32,373 bases of DNA from a candidate division FCPU426 bacterium. GTDB lineage: Bacteria; Oederibacteriota; Muellerivitia; Muellerivitales; Muellerivitaceae. Of the stretch, positions 21,463 to 28,477 are shown piece by piece. The stretch covers positions 1 through 32,373 of the forward strand of contig JASHNQ010000049.1 in NCBI GenBank assembly GCA_030041545.1, written 5' to 3'. Within the stretch, counting starts at the first letter, position 1; each line of letters begins with the position of its first letter. A program made the translations under genes and the position numbers. The notes below the pieces were generated by a model. It worked only from the letters and a program-made list of their open reading frames with translations, did no database searches and had not been told where the DNA came from.

Positions 21463-22917
21463 TCAATCCTTTTGAAGGATGGATAAAAACCCACCGTCGT
21501 GATCGGCTGTCGGCAAAAAAGTAAGCCCCCACTGGTCTTTCAAAATCTCAAGATGGTTTTCGAGCGCCGGGGGAATAACAACCTTATAGCCGGAATGGTC
21601 ATTTAAAAAAGCCTGAACCACTTCTTGGTTTTCTTCCCTCTCTAGCGAGCAGGTACTGTAAACCAGATATCCCTTAGGATAAAGGTGGCCCTGGGCTTCT
21701 TCCAGCAGCTCCCTTTGTTGGGAACCATGTTCCAAAACGCTCTCCGGTGAAATCTTCCACCGTAAGTCCGCCCGGCGGGACAGCACTCCCGTGCCGCTGC
21801 AAGGGGCATCCACCCAGACCAGGTCGAATTTCTGGGACGGCGGAAGTTTGGCCGCCTCACCCTCATAGACCTGGACCTGTTTTAAGCCCGTCCGCTTCAG
21901 GTTTTCCGCCAGTTTTTTCCGCCTTTCCGGGGAAGCATCGCTGGCCATCACCTGGCCCTTTTCCCCCAGCTTCCAGGCCAATCCTACTGTCTTGCCTCCC
22001 GGTGCCGCGCAGAGGTCCCAAACCCTTTGTCCTTCCGAAAGGGGCAGACATTCCAGCATGGCCTGGGGCGTCCAATCCTGGACGATCCAGTCACCCTTTT
22101 GGAAACTGTCGCTGGAAAAAAGGCCCCCCTCGTGGCTTCTTAAGCTGAAAGTCCGGTGTGGCCAATTCGTCGGTTCAAGCTGGATATGCTGCCGCTCCAG
22201 GTCAGCTTTCACCTGCTCCTCCAAACCGGGCTTGACATGAAGGTAAACAGGATGGGGTTGGTTGTCTGCCTTTAAAATCCCCTCCGATCGCTCAAAGCAG
22301 AACTGTTTTTCCCACCGTTTGACCAACCAAGTCGGGTGGGAGTAACGGATGGCTAAGGTATCAATCTCGTTCTCCCCCTCGACCAGCAGGGATTCTTTTT
22401 TGTTTTCCGCGTTGCGTAATACCGCGTTCACGAAACCGCTCAAGGCTACCTGCCCGCCTTTTTTTGCGAGGTTGACCGCCTCATGGACCGCAGCGTGGGC
22501 CGGCACGCGGTCGAGGAAGAGGAGTTGGTAAAAGCCCAATCGCAGGGCGATTTTCGCTTCCACGGGGAGCTTCTGGAAAGGTGTCTGGCAAAGTGAGGCA
22601 AGGTGGTAATCCAAGAGCCTCTTTTGGCGGGTACTGCCGTAGACCAGTTCCCTAAAAAGGGCCTCGTCCGCAGGCTTGAGCCCCTTGGGATAGGCTAAAA
22701 CATCCGCGATTTTGGCCCCCTTTTCGATGGAATAGAGGGCCTTGGCGGCCTCCAGGCGGGAGGGTGAAATTTCCACAAATCCCCCCCTGCCTCCCTTTGT
22801 CAAAGGGGGGCGAAAACGGGATTTAGGGTGATCATTGGATTTGTCTTTATGACGTTCTTTAGCGGGCTTATATCTTCCTTTGGCGTGACTCTTGTGGCGC
22901 TGGGGTGCGGGGCTCAC
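21463..22917 (-). CDS. rsmB: 16S rRNA (cytosine967-C5)-methyltransferase RsmB
   Basis: A roughly 484-aa SAM-dependent m5C methyltransferase acting on 16S rRNA. An N-terminal NusB-like RNA-binding domain (about residues 65-200, with AKIALRLGFYQLLFLDRVPAHAAVHEAVNLAK) is followed by the catalytic domain. Motifs are LCAAPGGKT for SAM, DAPCSGTG and YSTCSLE with the two catalytic cysteines. The frame runs open far upstream, but there it overlaps fmt out of frame. The start is taken as GTG at 22915-22917, whose last two bases and the next A form the fmt stop (GTGA overlap). About 60 extra basic residues precede the NusB domain, part of them encoded by a palindromic repeat at 22778-22824. Confidence 0.93.
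   Translation of the reverse strand: MSPAPQRHKSHAKGRYKPAKERHKDKSNDHPKSRFRPPLTKGGRGGFVEISPSRLEAAKALYSIEKGAKIADVLAYPKGLKPADEALFRELVYGSTRQKRLLDYHLASLCQTPFQKLPVEAKIALRLGFYQLLFLDRVPAHAAVHEAVNLAKKGGQVALSGFVNAVLRNAENKKESLLVEGENEIDTLAIRYSHPTWLVKRWEKQFCFERSEGILKADNQPHPVYLHVKPGLEEQVKADLERQHIQLEPTNWPHRTFSLRSHEGGLFSSDSFQKGDWIVQDWTPQAMLECLPLSEGQRVWDLCAAPGGKTVGLAWKLGEKGQVMASDASPERRKKLAENLKRTGLKQVQVYEGEAAKLPPSQKFDLVWVDAPCSGTGVLSRRADLRWKISPESVLEHGSQQRELLEEAQGHLYPKGYLVYSTCSLEREENQEVVQAFLNDHSGYKVVIPPALENHLEILKDQWGLTFLPTADHDGGFLSILQKD
22778..22824. repeat. Palindromic dispersed-type repeat inserted in frame in rsmB
   Basis: The outer arms AAATCCC and GGGATTT enclose a perfect 15-bp palindrome CCCTTTGTCAAAGGG (22793-22807) within C-rich and G-rich arms. 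It encodes SRFRPPLTKGGRGGF in the rsmB frame. This sequence type (CCCCTTTGTCAAAGGGG; PPLTKGGRGGF when translated) is a dispersed repeat I recognise from many environmental genomes. Only one copy is in this window. Confidence 0.7.
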
Positions 22918-23852
22918 GAAAGGACGTCTCCCGGCCTGAAATCCGGATGGCCCAAGATGAAATCGTAAGCGCCCATTTTTTTCTTTCCAGGGGGCTGGAT
23001 TTCGATTAGCCGCAGCGAATCTACTCCCGCGGCCACCACCACCCCTTGTTTTGAAATTTCCAAAACTTCTCCCGCGTTTCCCTTGCGGGTTTCCAAAACG
23101 GTTTTGTACACTTTTAGCTCCATCCCCCTCCAAGAGGTTTCCGCGCCGGGCCAGGGGCTCAAGCCCCTCACCCGGTTGAAAACGCAGCCGGCTGGTGCCT
23201 TCCAATCCAGCCGGCAGAACTCCCTTTTGATGGACGGCGCATAGCTGGCATGGGAAGCGTCCTGCGGTTGGCGGGGGGCTTTGCCTTCCCCCAGGAGCCG
23301 CAGGGCTTCCATGAGCCCTTCCACCCCAACATAGGCCAACCGGTCATGGACTTCTCCCGTTGTTTCCTCCGTGCCGATGGGCGTTTTCTTGACTAGCAAA
23401 ACGTCACCCTCGTCCATTTTTTCGTTCATGTACATGATGGTCACGCCCGTCTCGGTTTCGCCGTTCATGACCGCGTAGTGGATGGGCGCCGCGCCCCGGT
23501 ACTTGGGCAGTATGGAGCCATGAATGTTCAAGCAGGCGATTTTAGGGATTTGAAGGACGGAGGCAGGCAGTATCTGCCCGTAGGCCGCCACCACCACCAG
23601 GTCGGGTTGGGCGGCGCGAAGGGTTTCCACGGCCTCCGGGATCTTGATCTTTTCAGGCTGGAAGACGGGCAGTCCCAACTCCAGGGCCTTTTTCTTGATA
23701 GGCGAGGCTTTCAACTCCAACCCCCGGCCCGCGGGTTTGTCCGGCTGGGTTACCACCAATGGGACGTCGTATCCCTTGGACCGGAGCGCCTCCAGCGCAG
23801 GCACGGCGAAATCCGATGTTCCCATGAAAAGAACCTTGAATAGTGAAGCCAT
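22914..23852 (-). CDS. fmt: Methionyl-tRNA formyltransferase
   Basis: A 312-aa enzyme that formylates initiator Met-tRNA using 10-formyl-tetrahydrofolate. The N-terminal formyltransferase domain starts KVLFMGTSDFAVPALEAL. The active-site region NIHGSILPKYRGAAPIHYAVMNGETETGVTIM carries the Asn-His pair and the SLLP-type loop. The C-terminal domain (DWKAPAGCVFNRVRGLSPWPGA) is present. Start: ATG at 23850-23852 with AAAGG 6 nt upstream; the frame opens 23 codons earlier without family support. It overlaps rsmB by 4 bp. In the common def-fmt-rsmB order, fmt here is separated from def by a pilin-like gene. Confidence 0.95.
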   Translation of the reverse strand: MASLFKVLFMGTSDFAVPALEALRSKGYDVPLVVTQPDKPAGRGLELKASPIKKKALELGLPVFQPEKIKIPEAVETLRAAQPDLVVVAAYGQILPASVLQIPKIACLNIHGSILPKYRGAAPIHYAVMNGETETGVTIMYMNEKMDEGDVLLVKKTPIGTEETTGEVHDRLAYVGVEGLMEALRLLGEGKAPRQPQDASHASYAPSIKREFCRLDWKAPAGCVFNRVRGLSPWPGAETSWRGMELKVYKTVLETRKGNAGEVLEISKQGVVVAAGVDSLRLIEIQPPGKKKMGAYDFILGHPDFRPGDVLS

Positions 23853-23950
23853 ACAACACCTTTGGGGAAGGAAATTTTCGCACAGATTAGCACGGATGGA
23901 GCCGGGGAAAGGATAGTTCAAATCCTGTTAGGGCCGGCCCAGCGGCCCCT

Positions 23951-24493
23951 TTATTGGTTCAACAAAAGGGTGGCGGCACCTGACAGGACGGTGATCCCCC
24001 TGGACGCCGGGGCACCCGGAACAATCATTCCCGATACGGTCGCTAACAAAAGGCCCGGGCTGGGAGGGTTGCTGTCCGAAGCGCAGAGCCAAATCTTCAC
24101 GGCGACTTGGCGGGCGAGGGGGTTTACGTCCACGGGGTGGACCTGGACCTGCCTCAAGTACCTCCAATGGCCGTTCGTCCGGCGGTTGTCGCTCAAGGGA
24201 TCGCCGGGATCGGTCACCGACTTGTCCGTGGTGAGGTTCAAATTGAAGCTGACCCCATCGTTGAAACCGTCCAGGACGGACCCTCCGGAAGAAGGATTGC
24301 CGTTGGCCTGGGACTCCAGTTCTTCCGTCATTTGCAGGCCCTTGAGCCTAGCGTAATTTCGGTCTATCAAGTCGACGCTCTTACGGGCCAGGACCAGCCG
24401 CGTCATCACGGCTGACTCGGCAAGAAGGGTAAAAATAACAATGCCGACGCAAAGTTCTACAAGGCCAAGTCCTTTGGCATCAAGGCTTTTCAT
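23951..24493 (-). CDS. Type IV pilin-like protein
   Basis: A 180-aa protein with a class III (prepilin) signal. A short charged leader MKSLDAKGLG is followed by LVELCVGIVIFTLLAESAVM, with Glu at +5 as needed for pilin assembly and a hydrophobic helix after it. The rest is a soluble globular domain rich in small residues, consistent with a minor pilin or pseudopilin. It would be cut by a prepilin peptidase and built into a pilus or secretion fibre. No pilus genes lie nearby. It sits between def and fmt, an unusual place, and may be co-transcribed with them. Confidence 0.7.
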   Translation of the reverse strand: MKSLDAKGLGLVELCVGIVIFTLLAESAVMTRLVLARKSVDLIDRNYARLKGLQMTEELESQANGNPSSGGSVLDGFNDGVSFNLNLTTDKSVTDPGDPLSDNRRTNGHWRYLRQVQVHPVDVNPLARQVAVKIWLCASDSNPPSPGLLLATVSGMIVPGAPASRGITVLSGAATLLLNQ

Positions 24494-24566
24494 CTTGAAT
24501 CCGGAATCCTGTTAAATTTGAAACCCAAAGGGTGGCGGCCAAGGGCAACGATGGCGCGAAAGCGGT

Positions 24567-25091
24567 TTAAAGTGGCACCGTTTCTTTAAAATTCTTCTTC
24601 AGTTGATCCAACTGTTTCTTGAGGAATAGACGTTTGACGGCGGGCACTTTTTGGATGAAAAGCTGCCCGTTCATGTGGTCGATCTCATGGAGGACACAGC
24701 GGGCCAACAGCCCCTCGTACTCCGAAGTGTGTTCCTTACCCTCTAAATCCTGATATTTCACCTTGACCTTGAAGGAGCGCTCCACTTCTTCGCGCACGTC
24801 AGGGATGGAAAGACAGCCCTCTTCAGTGGTTTCGGAACCTTCCTCCTCCAAAACCTCGGGGTTGAACATGGCCAGGGACTCTCCTTTGTCTTCCTGGTCA
24901 TAATGCTCGTCCATGACCATCATGCGGATGGGTTCCCCGATCTGGATGGCGGCCAAACCCACTCCGCCGGCGTTGCGCATGGTCTCGGCCATGTCCGCAG
25001 CCAATTCCATGAGTCCGGGGTTGAATTCGGTGACGGGTTTGCTTTTCATTTTGAGCCGTGGATCGGGATAAAGAACGATGGGGCGAAGCAT
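24567..25091 (-). CDS. def: Peptide deformylase
   Basis: A 174-aa metalloenzyme that removes the formyl group from new proteins. All three motifs are present: GGVGLAAIQIG, EGCLSIP (metal-binding Cys) and HEIDHMNG (two metal His plus the catalytic Glu). The start is ATG at 25089-25091, supported by GAGG 6 nt upstream; the open frame extends 10 codons further to a non-supported ATG. Length and motif order are normal. It heads the def, pilin-like, fmt, rsmB series. Confidence 0.96.
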   Translation of the reverse strand: MLRPIVLYPDPRLKMKSKPVTEFNPGLMELAADMAETMRNAGGVGLAAIQIGEPIRMMVMDEHYDQEDKGESLAMFNPEVLEEEGSETTEEGCLSIPDVREEVERSFKVKVKYQDLEGKEHTSEYEGLLARCVLHEIDHMNGQLFIQKVPAVKRLFLKKQLDQLKKNFKETVPL

Positions 25092-25228
25092 CAAAAACCT
25101 CACAATTTGTTGATTTAACACAAATTATACGTTCGAAAGGTCAATCAACTCAAGCCTCGGTACTTGAAGCCAGTGGCGGGTAACGGTAGCTGATAGCTAA
25201 AGGCCCTCGCTACCGGCTTTGAGCTGCC

Positions 25229-25882
25229 TTAGAGGGGATATTTCTGGAGGATTTCCTTGAACTCCACCGATATCTTCCGGACGTTCAAAGCCTTCACAAT
25301 GCCGGTGACAACCGCCACCCGGCGGGCGCCCGCCTTCAGGACTTCCTCGACATTATGCAGTTTAATGCCGCCTATGGTGAAAAAAGGAAGGTTCAACTTC
25401 GCGGCGGCAACCTGTTTGACATATTCCAGGGTCACCGGGGGCACGACGTTTTTCTTGGTTGGGGTAGGATAAACCGGCCCGACGCCGATGTAATCGGCCC
25501 CGTCCACCACGGCCTTTTTCGCCTGGTCCAGGTTGTGGGTGGAAACTCCCACGAGCTTCCCCTCCCCCAGGATTTTTCGGGCCTCCGCGACGGGCAAGTC
25601 GTCCTGCCCCAGATGCACCCCGTCGGCGTCGGAAAGCCGGGCTATATCCGGCCGGTTGTTGGCGATGAAAAGGGCGTTATGGGCCTTAGTGAGTTCCCGA
25701 ACTTTCCGGGCTAAGGTCAAAAGTTCTAAATCCGTCAGGGAATACTCGCGCAGTTGGACAATATCCACTCCGCCCGCCAAGGCCTCCGCCACGGTTTTCA
25801 CCGTATCGTGATTTTCAGACAGCTCCTGGTCCGTGACCAGGTAGAGTCGGACTTTGGACAAATGGGCTTTGAGTTCTGTCAC
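25229..25882 (-). CDS. thiE: Thiamine-phosphate synthase
   Basis: A 217-aa TIM-barrel enzyme that joins the thiazole and pyrimidine phosphates into thiamine phosphate. Landmarks are YLVTD, GGVDIVQLREY, FIANNRPDIARLSDADGVHLGQDDLP, VGVSTHN, ADYIGVGPVYPTPTKK and FFTIGGI. The start is taken as GTG at 25880-25882, 8 bp after the thiG stop. The frame continues upstream into thiG, but that part is a shadow of thiG. No strong ribosome site precedes it, fitting translational coupling to thiG. Operon order is thiS-thiG-thiE. Confidence 0.94.
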   Translation of the reverse strand: MTELKAHLSKVRLYLVTDQELSENHDTVKTVAEALAGGVDIVQLREYSLTDLELLTLARKVRELTKAHNALFIANNRPDIARLSDADGVHLGQDDLPVAEARKILGEGKLVGVSTHNLDQAKKAVVDGADYIGVGPVYPTPTKKNVVPPVTLEYVKQVAAAKLNLPFFTIGGIKLHNVEEVLKAGARRVAVVTGIVKALNVRKISVEFKEILQKYPL

Positions 25883-25890
25883 GTATGCTA

Positions 25891-26685
25891 CTAAAAATCT
25901 TTGCTGGGAGTCGAAGCCTGTGCGTAAAGCTTCTTTGGAATCCGGCCCGCAAGGTAGGAAAGCCTTCCCGCTTCGCAGGCTTGCCGCATGGCATGGCCCA
26001 TCCTCAACGGGTCCTTGGCATGGGCGATGGCCGTGTTCAAAAGCACCGCCACTACGCCCAATTCCATGGCCACCGCCACATCCGAGGCGGAACCCACGCC
26101 CGCGTCGATCAGGACCGGGCACTTCAGTTTTTCCAGGATGATGCGGATATTGTTGGGGTTCAAAACCCCTTGTCCAGACCCAATGGGAGAGCCCGCGGGC
26201 ATCACCGCATGGGCCCCGGCTTGCTCCAACTTTTGGGCCATGACCGGGTCGTCGGAGGTATAAGTCATGACGGTGAAGCCCTCCTTCACCAAGACCTTAG
26301 TGGCTTCCAAGGTAGCCAAGGGGTCGGGCAGGAGCGTTTTTTCGTCATAAAGCACTTCCAGCTTCACAAAGTCCGAAATGCCCGTGGCGCGGGCCAAGTG
26401 GGCCACCCGGATGGCTTCCTCGGCGCTGTAACATCCGGCGGTATTGGGAAGCAGGGTGTATTTCTTGGGATTAATATAGTCCAGGAGGGTTTTCTCGCCC
26501 TTGTTCTCCAGGTTGACCCGGCGCAGCGCCACGGTCACGATCTGGGTGCCGGAAGCCTCCAAACATTGGGCCATCAGTTCATTGGAGGCATATTTCCCCG
26601 TTCCTACCAATAAACGGGAAATGAAGGTCTTCCCATTGATCTGATAGGTGTCTTCCGCTTTTACTTGTTCCAATATTGTTGTCAT
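25891..26685 (-). CDS. thiG: Thiazole synthase
   Basis: A 264-aa TIM-barrel enzyme building the thiazole ring of thiamine from deoxyxylulose phosphate, dehydroglycine and ThiS thiocarboxylate. Landmarks are [14 protein letters not shown], the Schiff-base lysine in [32 protein letters not shown] and [18 protein letters not shown]. The start is ATG at 26683-26685 with AAGG 8 nt upstream; an earlier in-frame start at 26727 is not supported. It lies 54 bp after thiS and 8 bp before thiE. The dehydroglycine source (ThiH or ThiO) is not in the window. Confidence 0.96.
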   Translation of the reverse strand: MTTILEQVKAEDTYQINGKTFISRLLVGTGKYASNELMAQCLEASGTQIVTVALRRVNLENKGEKTLLDYINPKKYTLLPNTAGCYSAEEAIRVAHLARATGISDFVKLEVLYDEKTLLPDPLATLEATKVLVKEGFTVMTYTSDDPVMAQKLEQAGAHAVMPAGSPIGSGQGVLNPNNIRIILEKLKCPVLIDAGVGSASDVAVAMELGVVAVLLNTAIAHAKDPLRMGHAMRQACEAGRLSYLAGRIPKKLYAQASTPSKDF

Positions 26686-26739
26686 GGTTTTCGCCTTATG
26701 GTTTTTTGCCTTGCTGACGACTGACACCTGACAGCTGTG

Positions 26740-26940
26740 TTAGCCGCCACCGACAAACTGGATCAATTCCACTTGGTCGCCCTCCGCTAGCTTCCAACCA
26801 GGCCGTTGGTCGTTTTGCACGATTTGCCGGTTCACTTCCGCCACGACGGTTTCCTTGCGCACCCCCAACTGGCGGATCAATTCGTCCAGGGAGATGCCCT
26901 CAGAAAATTCCTTGTTTTCGCCGTTAACAAGTAATTTCAT
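26740..26940 (-). CDS. thiS: Sulfur carrier protein ThiS
   Basis: A 66-aa ubiquitin-fold sulfur carrier. The chain starts MKLLVNGENKEF, has the usual VVAEVNRQIV core and ends in the obligatory Gly-Gly (QFVGGG), where the thiocarboxylate forms. It passes sulfur to ThiG, encoded just downstream. The ATG has GGAAGG upstream at a slightly long 9-nt spacing. The 57-bp gap before it contains no TPP riboswitch elements that I can see. Confidence 0.95.
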   Translation of the reverse strand: MKLLVNGENKEFSEGISLDELIRQLGVRKETVVAEVNRQIVQNDQRPGWKLAEGDQVELIQFVGGG

Positions 26941-26997
26941 TGAAAATAGCCTTCCGGAAAATGAGAAACATCATGTTGCATGAACTGAGGAGGGAGT

Positions 26998-27405
26998 TCA
27001 ACCGCGGTTTTTGTATTGCCGCAGTATTTCGTTGATCTTGGCTTCCAAATCATTTTCTTCGGGAGTATTGTCCAGGCCCAAAAAGCGGTTCAAGGCGATA
27101 CGAGTGACCACGCTGCCCCTCAGACGCTTGTCCCCTTCGTTAAGCTGTTCCAGGATCCGGATTTGGAGAAAACGAAGTTTGGAGCTTTTTTGTTTCCCGT
27201 CGATCTTAACACGCCGCGAACCCGCGGGCAGGGAAGCATTCCGCAAAGCGGTCAATTTCTCCGTTGTCTTTTCCACCTGGGTTTTCTCCGGGAAATAAAC
27301 TTTCTCGGCGGACTCTTTGGAGTTCTCTTCCCTCTCCTGGCGCAAAGCTTCCAAGCGCCGGATTTGTTTTTCGGCCTCAGTTAAATGCTTCTCTGGGTCG
27401 CTCAC
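26998..27405 (-). CDS. Small charged coiled-coil protein of unknown function
   Basis: A protein of about 135 residues that I do not recognise. Residues 5-50 form a highly charged coiled coil (EKHLTEAEKQIRRLEALRQEREEN). A basic helical C-terminal part (KSSKLRFLQIRILEQLNEGDKRLRGSVVTRIALNRFLGLD) could bind nucleic acid or a partner. I chose GTG at 27403-27405, with GAGGG 8 nt upstream; an ATG at 27423 is also possible. Either way the start lies inside the end of the PAP2-like gene, so the two are translationally linked. The role is unknown. Confidence 0.55.
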   Translation of the reverse strand: MSDPEKHLTEAEKQIRRLEALRQEREENSKESAEKVYFPEKTQVEKTTEKLTALRNASLPAGSRRVKIDGKQKSSKLRFLQIRILEQLNEGDKRLRGSVVTRIALNRFLGLDNTPEENDLEAKINEILRQYKNRG

Positions 27406-28339
27406 GGGCGAATCCCTCTTCATTGAAGATAAAAGGCCACTTCTTTTCCAGCCAGGGGGCCACAAAATAACAGCATAACCCTACCCCTAAACCGGTAACC
27501 ACATCAACGAAATAATGATAGCGCCCGTAAATGGTGCCCGCAAACAACATCAAGGTTAAAAACAGGACGCAAAAACGCCATTTTCCGAAATAAGGAAAGG
27601 CCATTAGGCAGATGACCGAAGCGGCGATGTGGGAGCTGGGGAAGGAACCGCCCGGAAAGGCATTTTGGTCCACCACCGATTGCAGCCAATCGGAGACCCA
27701 ATAACCCTTCAAGGATTCCCTTAACCCCGGCATGTAAAACCGGGGGCTTTCCGCCGGCAGGAAGATGAAAAGGATGTAGTGGAGAAAGTAAGTGAAACTA
27801 AGCGCGAACATAAAGGTGCGGAATTTGGAAAGCGGCGCCCGAAAATAAAGCGCCAGCGCCGAGAGGGGCAGCAGAAGGAAATAAAAACTGTAGCCAATGC
27901 TGAAAAATTCGTTCAAAAGGCGGCCCGGCTGATAAAAGCGCTGTAAATTCCAAATTCTCATTCCGATCTTCCCCATTTCCTCATCCACGCTGAAGAGCCA
28001 TTCGTCCAGTGTCCAATCAAAAAATTGGTGTACTAAAAGACCAACCTCGCGGTAAAAGAAAATCATGACAGCCAGGGGATAAAACTCGCGGGCAAAGGCA
28101 ACCACGGCGTTTGAAAAATTCCGGAGGTTCCAAAGGGCCACAAGGAGGGCGAGAAAGGCCAGGATGTGGTACCCCACTAACCGTATTTTATCGTCAGCCG
28201 GGAGGCTACCCGCCAGGATCAAAACCGACACCACCACCTGGTAAAGCAGCACCAGTGAATCAACGGGCTTGATCCAGGGATCCTTCGCCTTGCCGGTCTT
28301 TGGGAAATTAGCCGTCGAATTCATGGTTAGCCTATCCAT
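27377..28339 (-). CDS. PAP2-superfamily membrane protein, Aur1-like
   Basis: A 320-aa membrane protein with about six hydrophobic helices. The PAP2 signature motifs are FPSSH at 233-237 and GRYHYFVD with R273, H275 and D279, giving the two catalytic histidines and the Asp. The first lipid-phosphatase motif KxxxxxxRP is not obvious, which fits the PAP2_3 (Aur1/inositol-phosphorylceramide-synthase-like) branch better than classic phosphatases. It probably moves a phospho-head-group on or off a lipid at the outer face of the inner membrane. The first ATG is used; another lies five codons later. It is placed between a small unknown gene and the glycoside hydrolase-like gene. Confidence 0.75.
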   Translation of the reverse strand: MDRLTMNSTANFPKTGKAKDPWIKPVDSLVLLYQVVVSVLILAGSLPADDKIRLVGYHILAFLALLVALWNLRNFSNAVVAFAREFYPLAVMIFFYREVGLLVHQFFDWTLDEWLFSVDEEMGKIGMRIWNLQRFYQPGRLLNEFFSIGYSFYFLLLPLSALALYFRAPLSKFRTFMFALSFTYFLHYILFIFLPAESPRFYMPGLRESLKGYWVSDWLQSVVDQNAFPGGSFPSSHIAASVICLMAFPYFGKWRFCVLFLTLMLFAGTIYGRYHYFVDVVTGLGVGLCCYFVAPWLEKKWPFIFNEEGFARERPREAFN

Positions 28340-28361
28340 TTCTGATTTGGACGTTCCCAGC

Positions 28362-28472
28362 GAGTTATGAGTTTTAAGTTTTTAGTTCTAAGTTAATAAA
28401 TTTTCAATTTGAGATCCAAATTGAAAATCTTCCACAACTCAACACTTAAAACTTAGAACTCAAAACTGCCGT
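28362..28472. repeat. Nested inverted repeat between two minus-strand genes
   Basis: The centre is a perfect 12-bp inverted repeat, ATTTTCAATTTG (28400-28411) and CAAATTGAAAAT (28417-28428), with a 5-nt loop. Outside it, both flanks consist of degenerate units like AGTTTTGAG/AAGTTTTAAG on one side and their complement on the other, so the full 110 bp could fold into one long, imperfect hairpin. It has no T-run typical of a terminator at its end. It lies between the glycoside hydrolase-like gene and the PAP2 gene. Confidence 0.6.
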
Positions 28473-28477
28473 TATTA

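Noticed and set aside
22918-23205. N-terminal extension of RsmB through fmt
   Set aside because: It is an out-of-frame shadow of the fmt coding sequence. The GTG overlapping the fmt stop is a normal coupled start.
25184-25215. Hairpin CGGTAGC/GCTACCG between thiE and def as a terminator
   Set aside because: The 7-bp stem has an 18-nt loop and no T-run on either strand. It could be a repeat remnant, but nothing supports termination.
26941-26997. TPP riboswitch upstream of thiS
   Set aside because: Only 57 bp separate thiS from the upstream gene. The lone CTGAGG lies on the plus strand and no second conserved TPP element is visible.
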